Both the position numbers and the translations under genes were made by a program. The notes under the pieces were generated by a model. The model was not told where the DNA came from and did no database searches. It saw only the letters and a program-made list of their open reading frames with translations. Below are positions 43,781 through 52,351 of a stretch of 64,000 nt of DNA, one piece after another. Location of the stretch: assembly GCF_000311745.1 (NCBI RefSeq), contig NZ_HE978532.1:429774-493773 (forward strand), given 5' to 3'. Source of the DNA: Anaerococcus obesiensis ph10 (GTDB lineage Bacteria; Bacillota; Clostridia; Tissierellales; Peptoniphilaceae). Position 1 is the stretch's first letter. Each line of letters begins with the position of its first letter.

Positions 43781-44781
43781 TAGTTCTTCTCTATCTTATC
43801 TAAAATCTTATATAAGTAATCAGATTCTCTAATTGGAAGACTTGCTAGTATCAACCTATTTTTATCGGCAAACTCCTTGATTTTTTTTGAGCTTAAAATA
43901 CAAGCTTTTGATTCTATGAGTAATTGCCTTAATGTAAGTAATTCGTCATAATTAAGACTTACTTCTTTGTTTTTATTAAGCAGCTTATATATTTCATCTC
44001 CATACTTGTCATCATTCATGCTGGATAATAAAGGATATGTGTATACTCCTTCTTTTACATCAACAAACTCTCCTTTTCCTGTTTCATCTTTACTTGAGAA
44101 TAAATCTAAAATGTCATCTCTCAATTGAAACATCAAGCCTAAGTTTTTTCCAAATTCAACCATTTTATTAATATCAATTTGATTGAATCCAGCATTTTTC
44201 GCTCCAAAATAACAAACTGTTTTAAAAAATGAAGCAGTTTTTCCGCAAATATTTTCAAAATATTCTTTTTCACTAATATCTAGTCTGTATTTTATTAAAT
44301 TTTGACCAACTTCGCCATTGCACATATCTCTAATAGTGTCAGATATTATAGAAATTTCTTCGACAAGTCCTTTTTTTGCCAAGTAACTAAATACTTTAGA
44401 TATCATATAGTCGCCTGCAAATACGGCTACATCTTTGCCATATTTTGATTGGATTGACCTATGTGATCTTCTAATTAGCGAATCGTCTATTATATCATCA
44501 TGAATAAGTGATGCAAGATGAGTTATTTCTACTGCAGCGCATTGACTAATTATTTTATCTGAAATTTGGTTTTCTCCCATCAGGCTTATATAAATCAAAA
44601 GCTTTGTTCTAATCATCTTTCCGCTAGAAATCAAAGTATTCTCAATAATATTATAGAGCTTTTGGCTTTGCTTGTAATCTCCTAAGATTTCTCTCATTTC
44701 TACAAGTGTTTTATCAATTAAATAATCTATAATAGTTTGCTTTGATTCTTTTGCTAAACATTCACTTATTGCAAAATTCAT
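43780..44781 (-). CDS. Polyprenyl diphosphate synthase (quinone tail)
   Basis: A 333-residue trans-prenyltransferase. The first aspartate-rich motif is LIHDDIIDDS, the second is LRDDILDLF, with the SSGKMIRTKL substrate region near the N-terminus. It builds the isoprenoid tail, length unknown, and its overlap with menA makes a quinone role likely rather than undecaprenyl or carotenoid synthesis. In Listeria the equivalent pair is dmkA/dmkB. Confidence 0.88.
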   Translation of the reverse strand: MNFAISECLAKESKQTIIDYLIDKTLVEMREILGDYKQSQKLYNIIENTLISSGKMIRTKLLIYISLMGENQISDKIISQCAAVEITHLASLIHDDIIDDSLIRRSHRSIQSKYGKDVAVFAGDYMISKVFSYLAKKGLVEEISIISDTIRDMCNGEVGQNLIKYRLDISEKEYFENICGKTASFFKTVCYFGAKNAGFNQIDINKMVEFGKNLGLMFQLRDDILDLFSSKDETGKGEFVDVKEGVYTYPLLSSMNDDKYGDEIYKLLNKNKEVSLNYDELLTLRQLLIESKACILSSKKIKEFADKNRLILASLPIRESDYLYKILDKIEKN

Positions 44782-44783
44782 TT

Positions 44784-46943
44784 TTAGATTAATCCTCTCT
44801 TTTCAGATATTATTTCTGAAGTGTGTTTTACCTTAATATCAAGACCTTCTGCTTCAAGTCCTCCTCTAATTTGCATCATACAACCTGGACAATCCACAGC
44901 AACCACATCTGCTCCAGAATTTTTGATATTTTCTATTTTGTTTTTTAATATTTTTGATGAAATATCTGGATATAAAACATTATAAGAGCCTGCAAATCCA
45001 CAGCAGTTATCGCTATCTTCCATCTCAACAAATTCTACGCCTTCTGTATTTTTAAGTAAATCTCTAGGTTCTTCATAAACTCCCAAAGTTCTCTTTAAAT
45101 GGCATGAATCATGGTAAGTAACTTTTACTTCTTTTCCATCTCCTGCATTTACTTTGTCATCTTTTTCATGGAATAATTTACAAAAATCTACGCATTTTTC
45201 TCCCAAAACTTTTGCTCTTTCATACATTTCACTTCCTTGTTCAAAGAAATCTTTGTAAGATTGAAGTTGATGAGTACATGATGGACAAGCAAGAAGAATA
45301 TAATCGTATTTCTCTGCATCCATGGCTTTTATATTTATTTCTGCTTCTTTTCTAGCATTTTCGACATCACCCATATTACTTGCAGGACAACCACAACAAG
45401 CTTGACCTAGAGGAAACTCTACTTTGTATCCTATTGAGTTCATGTTTTTAATCAAAGATTTAGCTGTATCAACATATACAAAATCAAGTAAACAACCAGC
45501 AAATAAAGCCACTGTTCCTTTTTGATTTTCTACATTTTGTTCAATTTCATCAAAAATATCTCTAAGCGGAACTTTTGCTATTGATGGTAAAACTTTTCCT
45601 CCAGTCATTCCTGATACGAAATCTGGAAGATGTCTAATCATTGTGTCGCCCTTAGTAAATGGCTCTTGAGCAATAGATGCAATTCTTAATAATGAATGGA
45701 AAAGTTTCCTATCTGTTACTGCATCTAATGCAAATTTCTTTATTGGATCTGGATTTTCCTTAACGTGTTCTTCTCTAACTTTCATTATCATTTCAGCTAT
45801 TGGAAGTCCACCACCACAAACTTCATTACATCTGCCACATTGTAGACATACACTTTCTATTTCATTTGCTCTATCTTTATCAATTAAGAAGTGAGTTAAA
45901 AGCGTTCCTATTCCTCCAGTATAAACATTGGAACCGTATACGTGTCCTCCTACTAAAGCAAAGGCTGGACATACATCAAGACAAGCTCCACATCTAATAC
46001 AGTTAAATATTTCTCTATAACCCTCTTGAGCCAATATTTCTCTTCTGCCTGGATCATCTATAATCAAACAATAGAATCCTTTTTCTTCTTTTGTATCACT
46101 TTCTTTGTCAGTAGTTACTTCACAAGCACCTGTATACAATGATAAGTAAGCTGTAATTCTTTGAGCAGTACCATTACGAGGGAGAGCTTTAAAAATCCAT
46201 CTAGCATCAGAAATTGAATTTACAAATTTTTCTATTCCAAATATATACAAATGATTTTTTGGAAGAGTTCCTACCATTCTACCATTACCTTCATTTGTCA
46301 TTGTAAATACTGTTCCAGTTTCAGCAACGGCAACATTTGCTCCTGAAACTCCTAAATCTGCATTTTTAAACTTATCTCTCATAACTCTTCTTGAAGTTTT
46401 TACTTCTTCAGATATTATAGGTTCGTGTTTAGTTTTAGTGTATTCTGAAAAATAGTCTGCAACTTGTTCCTTATTTAAATGCAAGGCTGGCATAACCATA
46501 TGTACTGGGCTATTTCCTTCAAGTGAAATAATAAATTCTCCCAAATCAGTTTCTTGGCAATCTACACCATTATCTTTTAGTATCTTATTAAAATGAATTT
46601 CTTCAGAACACATTGATTTAGATTTTACGGCTGTTTTTATGTCTTTTTCTTTTAAAAAGTTTTCAACCCATTTTGAAGCTTCTTCTTTGCTTTTTACTAC
46701 AACAACGTGTCCTCCTCTTGCCTCGCAATTCTTTTTGAATTCACTTATCATTTCATCAACATGCTCGGCAGCAAATGTTTTTACTCTTTTTATAGCTTGT
46801 TGAGTTTCTTTAAAATCAATTCCTTGATAAGAATTTAGTCTTCTTTTTGGATAAGTCTTACAAAAATTTCCGAGGGTTCTACCTAAAGTTGCATTGTCTA
46901 ACGCATCTTTTATCTCTTCTTTTAAACTAATATTATCAACCAT
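44784..46943 (-). CDS. lutB: LutB-LutA fusion: lactate utilisation iron-sulfur protein
   Basis: A 719-residue fusion of two usually separate proteins. Residues about 60-290 are a LUD domain (VAVAETGTVFTMTNEGNGR). Two 4Fe-4S motifs follow, CIRCGACLDVCP (Cys315-325) and CLQCGRCNEVC (Cys366-376), as in LutB/LldF. From about residue 477 the rest is LutA/LldE, with two CCG domains (FAGCLLDFVY, QACCGCPAS, DSCHLKRTLG, NCCGFAGSY). LutABC oxidises L-lactate to pyruvate, giving electrons to quinone or another carrier. Only lutC follows it in the same operon. Confidence 0.92.
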   Translation of the reverse strand: MVDNISLKEEIKDALDNATLGRTLGNFCKTYPKRRLNSYQGIDFKETQQAIKRVKTFAAEHVDEMISEFKKNCEARGGHVVVVKSKEEASKWVENFLKEKDIKTAVKSKSMCSEEIHFNKILKDNGVDCQETDLGEFIISLEGNSPVHMVMPALHLNKEQVADYFSEYTKTKHEPIISEEVKTSRRVMRDKFKNADLGVSGANVAVAETGTVFTMTNEGNGRMVGTLPKNHLYIFGIEKFVNSISDARWIFKALPRNGTAQRITAYLSLYTGACEVTTDKESDTKEEKGFYCLIIDDPGRREILAQEGYREIFNCIRCGACLDVCPAFALVGGHVYGSNVYTGGIGTLLTHFLIDKDRANEIESVCLQCGRCNEVCGGGLPIAEMIMKVREEHVKENPDPIKKFALDAVTDRKLFHSLLRIASIAQEPFTKGDTMIRHLPDFVSGMTGGKVLPSIAKVPLRDIFDEIEQNVENQKGTVALFAGCLLDFVYVDTAKSLIKNMNSIGYKVEFPLGQACCGCPASNMGDVENARKEAEINIKAMDAEKYDYILLACPSCTHQLQSYKDFFEQGSEMYERAKVLGEKCVDFCKLFHEKDDKVNAGDGKEVKVTYHDSCHLKRTLGVYEEPRDLLKNTEGVEFVEMEDSDNCCGFAGSYNVLYPDISSKILKNKIENIKNSGADVVAVDCPGCMMQIRGGLEAEGLDIKVKHTSEIISEKRGLI

Positions 46944-46969
46944 ATTAATCTCCTCTTATAATCTTAAAC

Positions 46970-47521
46970 CTATAGATCTGTAACTATCACTATACTCATT
47001 TGCAAAGGACCATGAACACCAACTGTACTTACGCACTCTATATCCGCTGTCCTTGAAGGGCCTGTTATAAAACCTACATATTTTGGGAAAGGTTTTAATT
47101 CGGATAGTTTGTCAAACATATCATCATAACTTTCCACAATTGTTGAGCCTTTAACTATTCCTATATAATAATCTGGCATAATAGCCATAAGCCTAGCATC
47201 TACTTCATCACTTGCTTGTACAACAGAACCAAGCTCAGCCACGCCATAAGCAACTTCTGTTATTCCGCCTTTAGCTGTTTCGCTGTTTAGTCTAATATGA
47301 TTAGTATAAACTGTAATATCATTTTTTCTAAAAGCTTCAACTACTCCTGCTTCTTTTGCAAGCTCTGTTTCCAACATACAAGTTGATTCTATTCCATTGT
47401 CCTTGTAAATATTTACAAGTGTCTCTGCTAAATCATTCTTACTTATTTTATAACAAGTACCATTAACACTTTCTAAATTTTTTGCAAAAGTGTCAAATAA
47501 TTCTATTTTATTTTCTATCAT
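46970..47521 (-). CDS. lutC: LutC-like LUD-domain protein
   Basis: A 183-residue protein with the LUD-domain core GITEVAYGVAELGSVVQ and the closing motif GPSRTADIECVSTVGVHGP. It lacks iron-sulfur cysteines, as expected for LutC, the third subunit of the lactate oxidation complex. It sits 26 bases before the lutB/A fusion gene. The family has other, unstudied members, so the name rests on the neighbour. Confidence 0.9.
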   Translation of the reverse strand: MIENKIELFDTFAKNLESVNGTCYKISKNDLAETLVNIYKDNGIESTCMLETELAKEAGVVEAFRKNDITVYTNHIRLNSETAKGGITEVAYGVAELGSVVQASDEVDARLMAIMPDYYIGIVKGSTIVESYDDMFDKLSELKPFPKYVGFITGPSRTADIECVSTVGVHGPLQMSIVIVTDL

Positions 47522-47553
47522 TTACGACCTCTCATTTTTATTTTTTACATATT

Positions 47554-48717
47554 CTAGTCATAGTCCATTACAACTCTAAGCTTGTTATCTTGCAAAGAAA
47601 ATGAGCTTATTTTCCTTGAAGATATATTATCTGCCAACTTAAATCTTCTTTTATAATTTAAGTAAGAAACTTCTAAATCATTTCCTATTTTTCTAACTTC
47701 TACCTCCTCTTCTTTAGCATATTTCAAATCTATTACAATAATCTTACTAGCTTTTTCTTCTATGATATAAAACGCTTTATCATTAACGAAAATATCTTCT
47801 AGTTTAAGATTTTTAAATATCTTATCATGCAACTTATTTAAGGCTTTTAACCCGATAACTTCATAATCTTGTAAGTGAATCTTAAAAACTTTTTTTTCTT
47901 TGAAAAATTCTTCTATTTTTATAATATTTGTTTTATCTTCATCTAATAGATTTCCATAAGAAGATTGTTGAATTTCTTCTGGATATATCATATTAATAAA
48001 TACGCAATCCGATAAAAATCCATACATATTTATAAGGCTATAAGATCTAAAAGTTTCATTTGCTATAACTTTATTTGCTTTGCTTATAAATCTGATTGTT
48101 GTTATATTTGGATTTTGTAATATACGTTCAAGTTCGTATAATTTTTTTGATAAACTTATAAACTCATCAAATACTATATCTTTTGGCTTTTTAACGTCTG
48201 TTCTTTTTTCAATAAAGCTTCCAAAAATACTATTAAACTTCTTAACTAATGGTACTAATGAATCCGACAAATTATTAAACTTTTCTCCAGTCGATAGCAG
48301 GGATATTGTTTCACCACTGGGCCCACAATCAACAATCAAAATATCAAACTTTCCTTCTTTATAAATTTCTAAAATTTTAAGTAGAGAAAATACATCATCA
48401 AATCCAGGAAGAAGTGACAACTCATCTAGCTGTATTTCTGTTGTTACACTTTCTTTTACAAGCTCTCTCATATAAGAGCTTATATTTCCCCACGCTTTTT
48501 TACTTTCTTTGATGGGATTAATCTCAAGTCCGTAAAGATTATTTGCTATCTGCTTGGGACTATCATTTAATTTTTCTTCAAACAAATCACTTAAACTATG
48601 AGCAAGATCACTACTTATAACTAAAGTTTTATATCTTTTGGAAATATTTATAGCTGTTAGCGCTGAAATTGTAGTTTTTCCAACTCCACCCTTGCCAGTA
48701 TTTATAATAATTCTCAT
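47554..48717 (-). CDS. ArsA/Get3-family ATPase, copy 2 (with HSP20-like tail)
   Basis: A 387-residue single-ATPase protein. The deviant Walker A is NTGKGGVGKTTIS at the N-terminus, switch I reads SSDLAHSLSDLF (Leu in place of the Pro of DPAHS), and the Walker B-like VDCGPSGET loop follows. A C-terminal all-beta stretch of about 70 residues matches the alpha-crystallin-like ArsA tail. Arsenical-sensing cysteines are not apparent, and no ArsB/ArsR gene is near. Its ATG overlaps the other ATPase stop by 4 bases, so the two may form a heterodimer like the two halves of ArsA. Confidence 0.85.
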   Translation of the reverse strand: MRIIINTGKGGVGKTTISALTAINISKRYKTLVISSDLAHSLSDLFEEKLNDSPKQIANNLYGLEINPIKESKKAWGNISSYMRELVKESVTTEIQLDELSLLPGFDDVFSLLKILEIYKEGKFDILIVDCGPSGETISLLSTGEKFNNLSDSLVPLVKKFNSIFGSFIEKRTDVKKPKDIVFDEFISLSKKLYELERILQNPNITTIRFISKANKVIANETFRSYSLINMYGFLSDCVFINMIYPEEIQQSSYGNLLDEDKTNIIKIEEFFKEKKVFKIHLQDYEVIGLKALNKLHDKIFKNLKLEDIFVNDKAFYIIEEKASKIIVIDLKYAKEEEVEVRKIGNDLEVSYLNYKRRFKLADNISSRKISSFSLQDNKLRVVMDYD

Positions 48718-49889
48718 ATCTTATCCTGTTTTACTTTTAAATATATATAAAGCTCATCGTTATTGCGGACACATTTGTGAATATAAGAATCAAACAAAAT
48801 ATTGGGCAAGCTAATAATTCTTTTCATATCATCCACTCTAATATTTATATCTGTCCCTTTTTTATAGACATCATAATCATGAATTTTTGAAATATTTATC
48901 CTCAATATATATCCATCATCGATTTTTTCATAACTATAACTTTCACAAATAGGTTTTATATCTAAAATTGAATCTTTAAAAGATAATTCCTCTGCAAATT
49001 TTTCTATATCCTCTAGATTTATTAAATCTTTTTTCATCAATTTTATTTTATAGACTGGCATATTATAAAAACAATCTTCAATCTCTTTTAAATGCTTTGA
49101 CTGTATTTCTATTCTCTTTCTTACAAAATCACTCTTATCGTCATCAAAAAGTCTATTGACAAAAAATCCATCTACATTATAATCAAAAAGATTTAGGTAA
49201 GATAAATCTCTTTTACTTTCTTCTAAAACCATCTTCTCAGCCAATCCAACTAATCTAACCGTTGAAATCCTACTATCTTTTAAAATCCCCTCTAATTTTA
49301 TAAGCCTTTTATAAATAATTTCAATTTCATCCAAAGATTGATTATCTGGCAAGTTGATTTTATATTTGTATTTAGATACAGGCCTTAAAGTTCTAATTAT
49401 TCCCTTACCTATTCCAAAAAATTTCTCCAAATACCACGAAAGCATTTCTGGTATTTTTAGATAAGCAAATGTAGATGCTGATGCTGGACAGTCCACTATT
49501 ATATTTTCAAAATCAAACTTTTCATATATATCCAATATTTTTAGCAATGACAATATATTAGCAATAAATGGCATATCAACACTTGAATTATAAGATACTT
49601 TTGAAAAATCTATTTTTCTAAACCTATCTGCAAGACCAGCCTTTATATCAGGAAATCTTTCCTCTAAAATTTTTGAGCTATCAATTTCAACAACAGACAA
49701 ATTCTCACAGACTTTAGTAATCTCTCCGCCTATTTTTATTCCATAAACATCTGATAAACTATGAGCTTGGTCTATACTGATTAAAATTGTATTTATATTT
49801 TTTTTTGCAGAAATAATAGCAGTAGCGCTTGATATAGTAGACTTGCCAACACCGCCTTTTCCTGTGTACATAAAAATTTTTTTATTCAT
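48714..49889 (-). CDS. ArsA/Get3-family ATPase, copy 1 (with HSP20-like tail)
   Basis: A 391-residue paralogue of the next gene. Walker A is YTGKGGVGKSTIS, switch I SIDQAHSLSDVY (Gln at the usual Pro), and VDCPASAST is the Walker B region. The last 80 residues form a beta-rich HSP20-like domain. The paralogues differ throughout, so the duplication is old. Get3/ArsA proteins load client proteins or ions with ATP energy; what this pair handles is unknown. Location between LrgAB and LutC suggests a link to lactate metabolism or to assembly of its membrane or iron-sulfur components. Confidence 0.85.
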   Translation of the reverse strand: MNKKIFMYTGKGGVGKSTISSATAIISAKKNINTILISIDQAHSLSDVYGIKIGGEITKVCENLSVVEIDSSKILEERFPDIKAGLADRFRKIDFSKVSYNSSVDMPFIANILSLLKILDIYEKFDFENIIVDCPASASTFAYLKIPEMLSWYLEKFFGIGKGIIRTLRPVSKYKYKINLPDNQSLDEIEIIYKRLIKLEGILKDSRISTVRLVGLAEKMVLEESKRDLSYLNLFDYNVDGFFVNRLFDDDKSDFVRKRIEIQSKHLKEIEDCFYNMPVYKIKLMKKDLINLEDIEKFAEELSFKDSILDIKPICESYSYEKIDDGYILRINISKIHDYDVYKKGTDINIRVDDMKRIISLPNILFDSYIHKCVRNNDELYIYLKVKQDKI

Positions 49890-49912
49890 TTAATTTCAAA
49901 ATTCAAAAAAAT

Positions 49913-50656
49913 CTAAATTATAAAAAGCATTACAAAAAGTGGCATCAAAATAACTGTACAAATACCAGCTATAGCAATAGATAATCCACTCATAGCTCCT
50001 TCAACTTCTCCCATTTCTATAGCTTTTGATGTTCCCATTGCGTGGCTTGCCGTACCGATACCAATACCAATAGCTACAGAATCTTTTACTCTCATGATTT
50101 TCATAACTGTAGGTGCAAATATAGCTCCAACAGTTCCTCTAAGTATAACTGTTATTGCAGTAATTGCTGCATAAGTCTTAATGGTCACTTCATCTGCCCC
50201 AAATTTACCGATATATTCCTCAGTCAACGATTTTGCAATAGGAGTAGTTACTGATTGAGGCATCATTGACAAAGTCAAATTCTTATCAAATTTAAAAATC
50301 TTTGATAGGAAATAAGCAGACAAAATAGCAACAATAGACCCTACTATTACCCCTATTAAAATAGGAACAAGATTTGCCTTTAATCTATCTATATTTCTAT
50401 ACAAACTTACAACTAAAGCAACAGTAATTGGTGCTATCATAAATGATATGTACTTTCCACCCTTATTAAAATTATCATAACTAATACCAGTAATTTTCAA
50501 AAAAGCTATACAAAATATTATAGCAAGCAATAACGGATTAAAAAACGCTATTTTAGTTTTTTTACTAACCATCATTCCTATTCTAAACATAACTATGCTC
50601 AAAACAATTCCAAAAAAATCATTATCAGCTATATAAGTATTCAAAAATTCGCTCAT
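49913..50656 (-). CDS. lrgB: LrgB-like carrier subunit
   Basis: A 247-residue membrane protein with about seven helices and the family segments MMPQSVTTPIAKSLTEEYIG and IGIGTASHAMGTSKAIEMGE. LrgB with LrgA was first linked to murein hydrolase control. In Streptococcus mutans and Bacillus the pair imports pyruvate. Next to lactate-oxidation genes it probably moves pyruvate or lactate. It starts 1 base after the lrgA stop. Confidence 0.9.
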   Translation of the reverse strand: MSEFLNTYIADNDFFGIVLSIVMFRIGMMVSKKTKIAFFNPLLLAIIFCIAFLKITGISYDNFNKGGKYISFMIAPITVALVVSLYRNIDRLKANLVPILIGVIVGSIVAILSAYFLSKIFKFDKNLTLSMMPQSVTTPIAKSLTEEYIGKFGADEVTIKTYAAITAITVILRGTVGAIFAPTVMKIMRVKDSVAIGIGIGTASHAMGTSKAIEMGEVEGAMSGLSIAIAGICTVILMPLFVMLFII

Positions 50657-50657
50657 A

Positions 50658-51005
50658 TTACTTCCTCACTTTTTGTACTATTTCTACAATTTTAGCAGTT
50701 ACTGCCATAGTTATTAAGCAAGATATAGTCATAACCACAAGTATTTGTATTGCATTATCTTTAATTACATCAAATTGCACCATAAGACCAACACCAAGAG
50801 GAGTAAAAGTAAAAGCTAGAATAGAAGTTAGAAAATCTGATGTTTCTCCAACATCCTCAACCTTTACAATCTTAAATAGCAAAGCAACAAACAAAAAAAT
50901 CATACCAAAAACTGGTTCAGGTATTGGTAGCCCAGTTAATTTCTTAGCTACAAAGCCTAGTAGCAAGAAAAAAATCAAATAACAAAATTCTTTAACATAT
51001 TTCAT
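50658..51005 (-). CDS. lrgA: LrgA-like carrier subunit
   Basis: A 115-residue protein with four hydrophobic segments; the stretch GLPIPEPVFGMIFLFVALLF matches LrgA/CidA (family GLPIPGSVIGM). It is the first gene of the 10.4-kb operon, with AGGAG before its ATG. No LytST two-component genes, the common regulator elsewhere, are near. Confidence 0.88.
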   Translation of the reverse strand: MKYVKEFCYLIFFLLLGFVAKKLTGLPIPEPVFGMIFLFVALLFKIVKVEDVGETSDFLTSILAFTFTPLGVGLMVQFDVIKDNAIQILVVMTISCLITMAVTAKIVEIVQKVRK

Positions 51006-51195
51006 AAAATCTCCTAAAAATACATTTTTCTTTTAAAAGCCCTATAAACTCTAAGCACAAATATATAAACTAAATATATATTTTTTTACTACCAAATATC
51101 TTTTTAAACTCCCACTTCCTTCCATAAACAACAGCTAAAACTATTGTTTAATATAAAAAAATAGCTTATGTGTAATTTGTCGCAAAAATATTAAA

Positions 51196-51224
51196 ATTAT
51201 AGGATCCATATAATTTCACAGCAA
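51196..51224 (-). promoter_or_regulatory. Promoter of the lrg-lut-quinone-fix operon
   Basis: TTGCTG and a perfect TATAAT with a 17-base spacer on the minus strand, giving a leader of about 185 bases before lrgA. No operator or riboswitch fold was recognised in that leader. Confidence 0.7.
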
Positions 51225-51784
51225 CAAAAATAAAATTAAAAAAATCCAAACTCTTGATATCGATTTCTTGAGTATTTAACCAATATTAAACTGTTTGGGT
51301 TTATAATAAATAATAATATAAATTAAGGACAAGAAAAATAATCAAATAAAAATATACTTATCAAAATTAATAAACAAAACGTGTAAAATACTAACATTAA
51401 TCAATAAAAAATTTTATATGTAGTAGTAATGCTAAATTTATATTAAATTATTTTCTATCCAGAAATATGTTTTTTTAAATTATATCATAATTTTTTAAAA
51501 AAGAAAATGTTTTTTCGAATTTCAATACCGATTTATTTTGTAAAATAATTATAAAAAAATATAACAAGTAATTACAATATTTCTCATCAATAAAACAAGA
51601 AAATTATTAGTCAAATACAAACGCCAAGTTGTTTCATTCAACATTGCATAGACACTTTTGATATATTATTTCACAATTTAAAAATATTACATTAATCATT
51701 TTAAAATTTTAATACAAAATATTGAGCATTAAAATTTAAAATTATATCATAAATTCAAAACACTTTAAAAATTAATAAATTAAT
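51225..51784. other. AT-rich intergenic region with no recognised gene
   Basis: About 560 bases of very AT-rich DNA with stop codons in all frames at short spacing. The only pattern noted is TCTTGATATCGATTTCTTGAG around 51253-51273, with a central palindrome ATCGAT and CTTGA repeated, which I cannot assign. The region separates the lactate/quinone operon from the capsule locus. Confidence 0.5.
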
Positions 51785-51832
51785 CAAAAAAATACCCCCT
51801 TGTAGATTCAATCTACAAAGAGAGTATTTATA
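51785..51832 (-). terminator. Terminator of the capsule operon
   Basis: TTGTAGATT/AATCTACAA is the inner stem and AAATACTC/GGGTATTT the outer, followed by T7 on the minus strand, 22 bases beyond the last capsule-locus gene. Confidence 0.92.
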
Positions 51833-51853
51833 AATCTTAATTTAAAACACTAT

Positions 51854-52306
51854 TTACTTCTCATTTTTCAAAACATTTCTTCTAACATAACCAATATTTC
51901 CATCAAAAGAAATTTTAGACCATTTTTTGCCATCAACTTTTACATTTTTGATTAAATTTACCTTTGAATTCTTTGGAATTTTTTCTATAATATTATCTTC
52001 ATCTTCAAAGGGTTCTTTTCTAAAATCAGTTTTTGATGATATTACAAATTCTTTTCCCATTCCTAAATTGCTATCTTCTTTTTCTTTTATATCTTCAGTA
52101 CTTGATATCTCATTTGCACTTTTTTTAATCAATTTCGTTAATTTTTCAAGGTCCTCATCTTCATCATCTGAATAATCATAAGAAAAATTACTATCAAATA
52201 TTGTATCTACATCTACATTTTTACTTTGATAATTTTCTTTTTCTTCTTTACATGAACTCAAACTAATCAGAAGAACAAGAAGACATATAATTTTTTTGAT
52301 TTTCAT
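51854..52306 (-). CDS. SH3-domain lipoprotein at the end of the capsule locus
   Basis: About 150 residues from the ATG at 52306, which follows GGAGG. A lipoprotein signal is clear: KKIICLLVLLISLSSC, with the lipobox Cys near residue 20. An acidic, serine-rich linker (DYSDDEDEDLEKL) leads to a C-terminal bacterial SH3 domain (KTDFRKEPFEDEDNIIEKI and GYVRRNVLKN). It should be tethered to the membrane with the SH3 domain binding cell wall. Its link with the capsule genes is only positional. Confidence 0.8.
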   Translation of the reverse strand: MKIKKIICLLVLLISLSSCKEEKENYQSKNVDVDTIFDSNFSYDYSDDEDEDLEKLTKLIKKSANEISSTEDIKEKEDSNLGMGKEFVISSKTDFRKEPFEDEDNIIEKIPKNSKVNLIKNVKVDGKKWSKISFDGNIGYVRRNVLKNEK

Positions 52307-52351
52307 CTTTTCCTCCAAAGTTTCTAATAGCTGTTTTTCTATAAATAAAAA

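Noticed and set aside
47554-49889. An arsenite resistance pump
   Set aside because: No ArsB, ArsR, ArsC or ArsD gene nearby and no obvious arsenical-binding cysteines; the neighbours are lactate and quinone genes.
51225-51784. A small RNA or missed gene in the long AT-rich gap
   Set aside because: Stops are frequent in all frames and no promoter-terminator pair bounds a discrete transcript other than the flanking operons' own signals.
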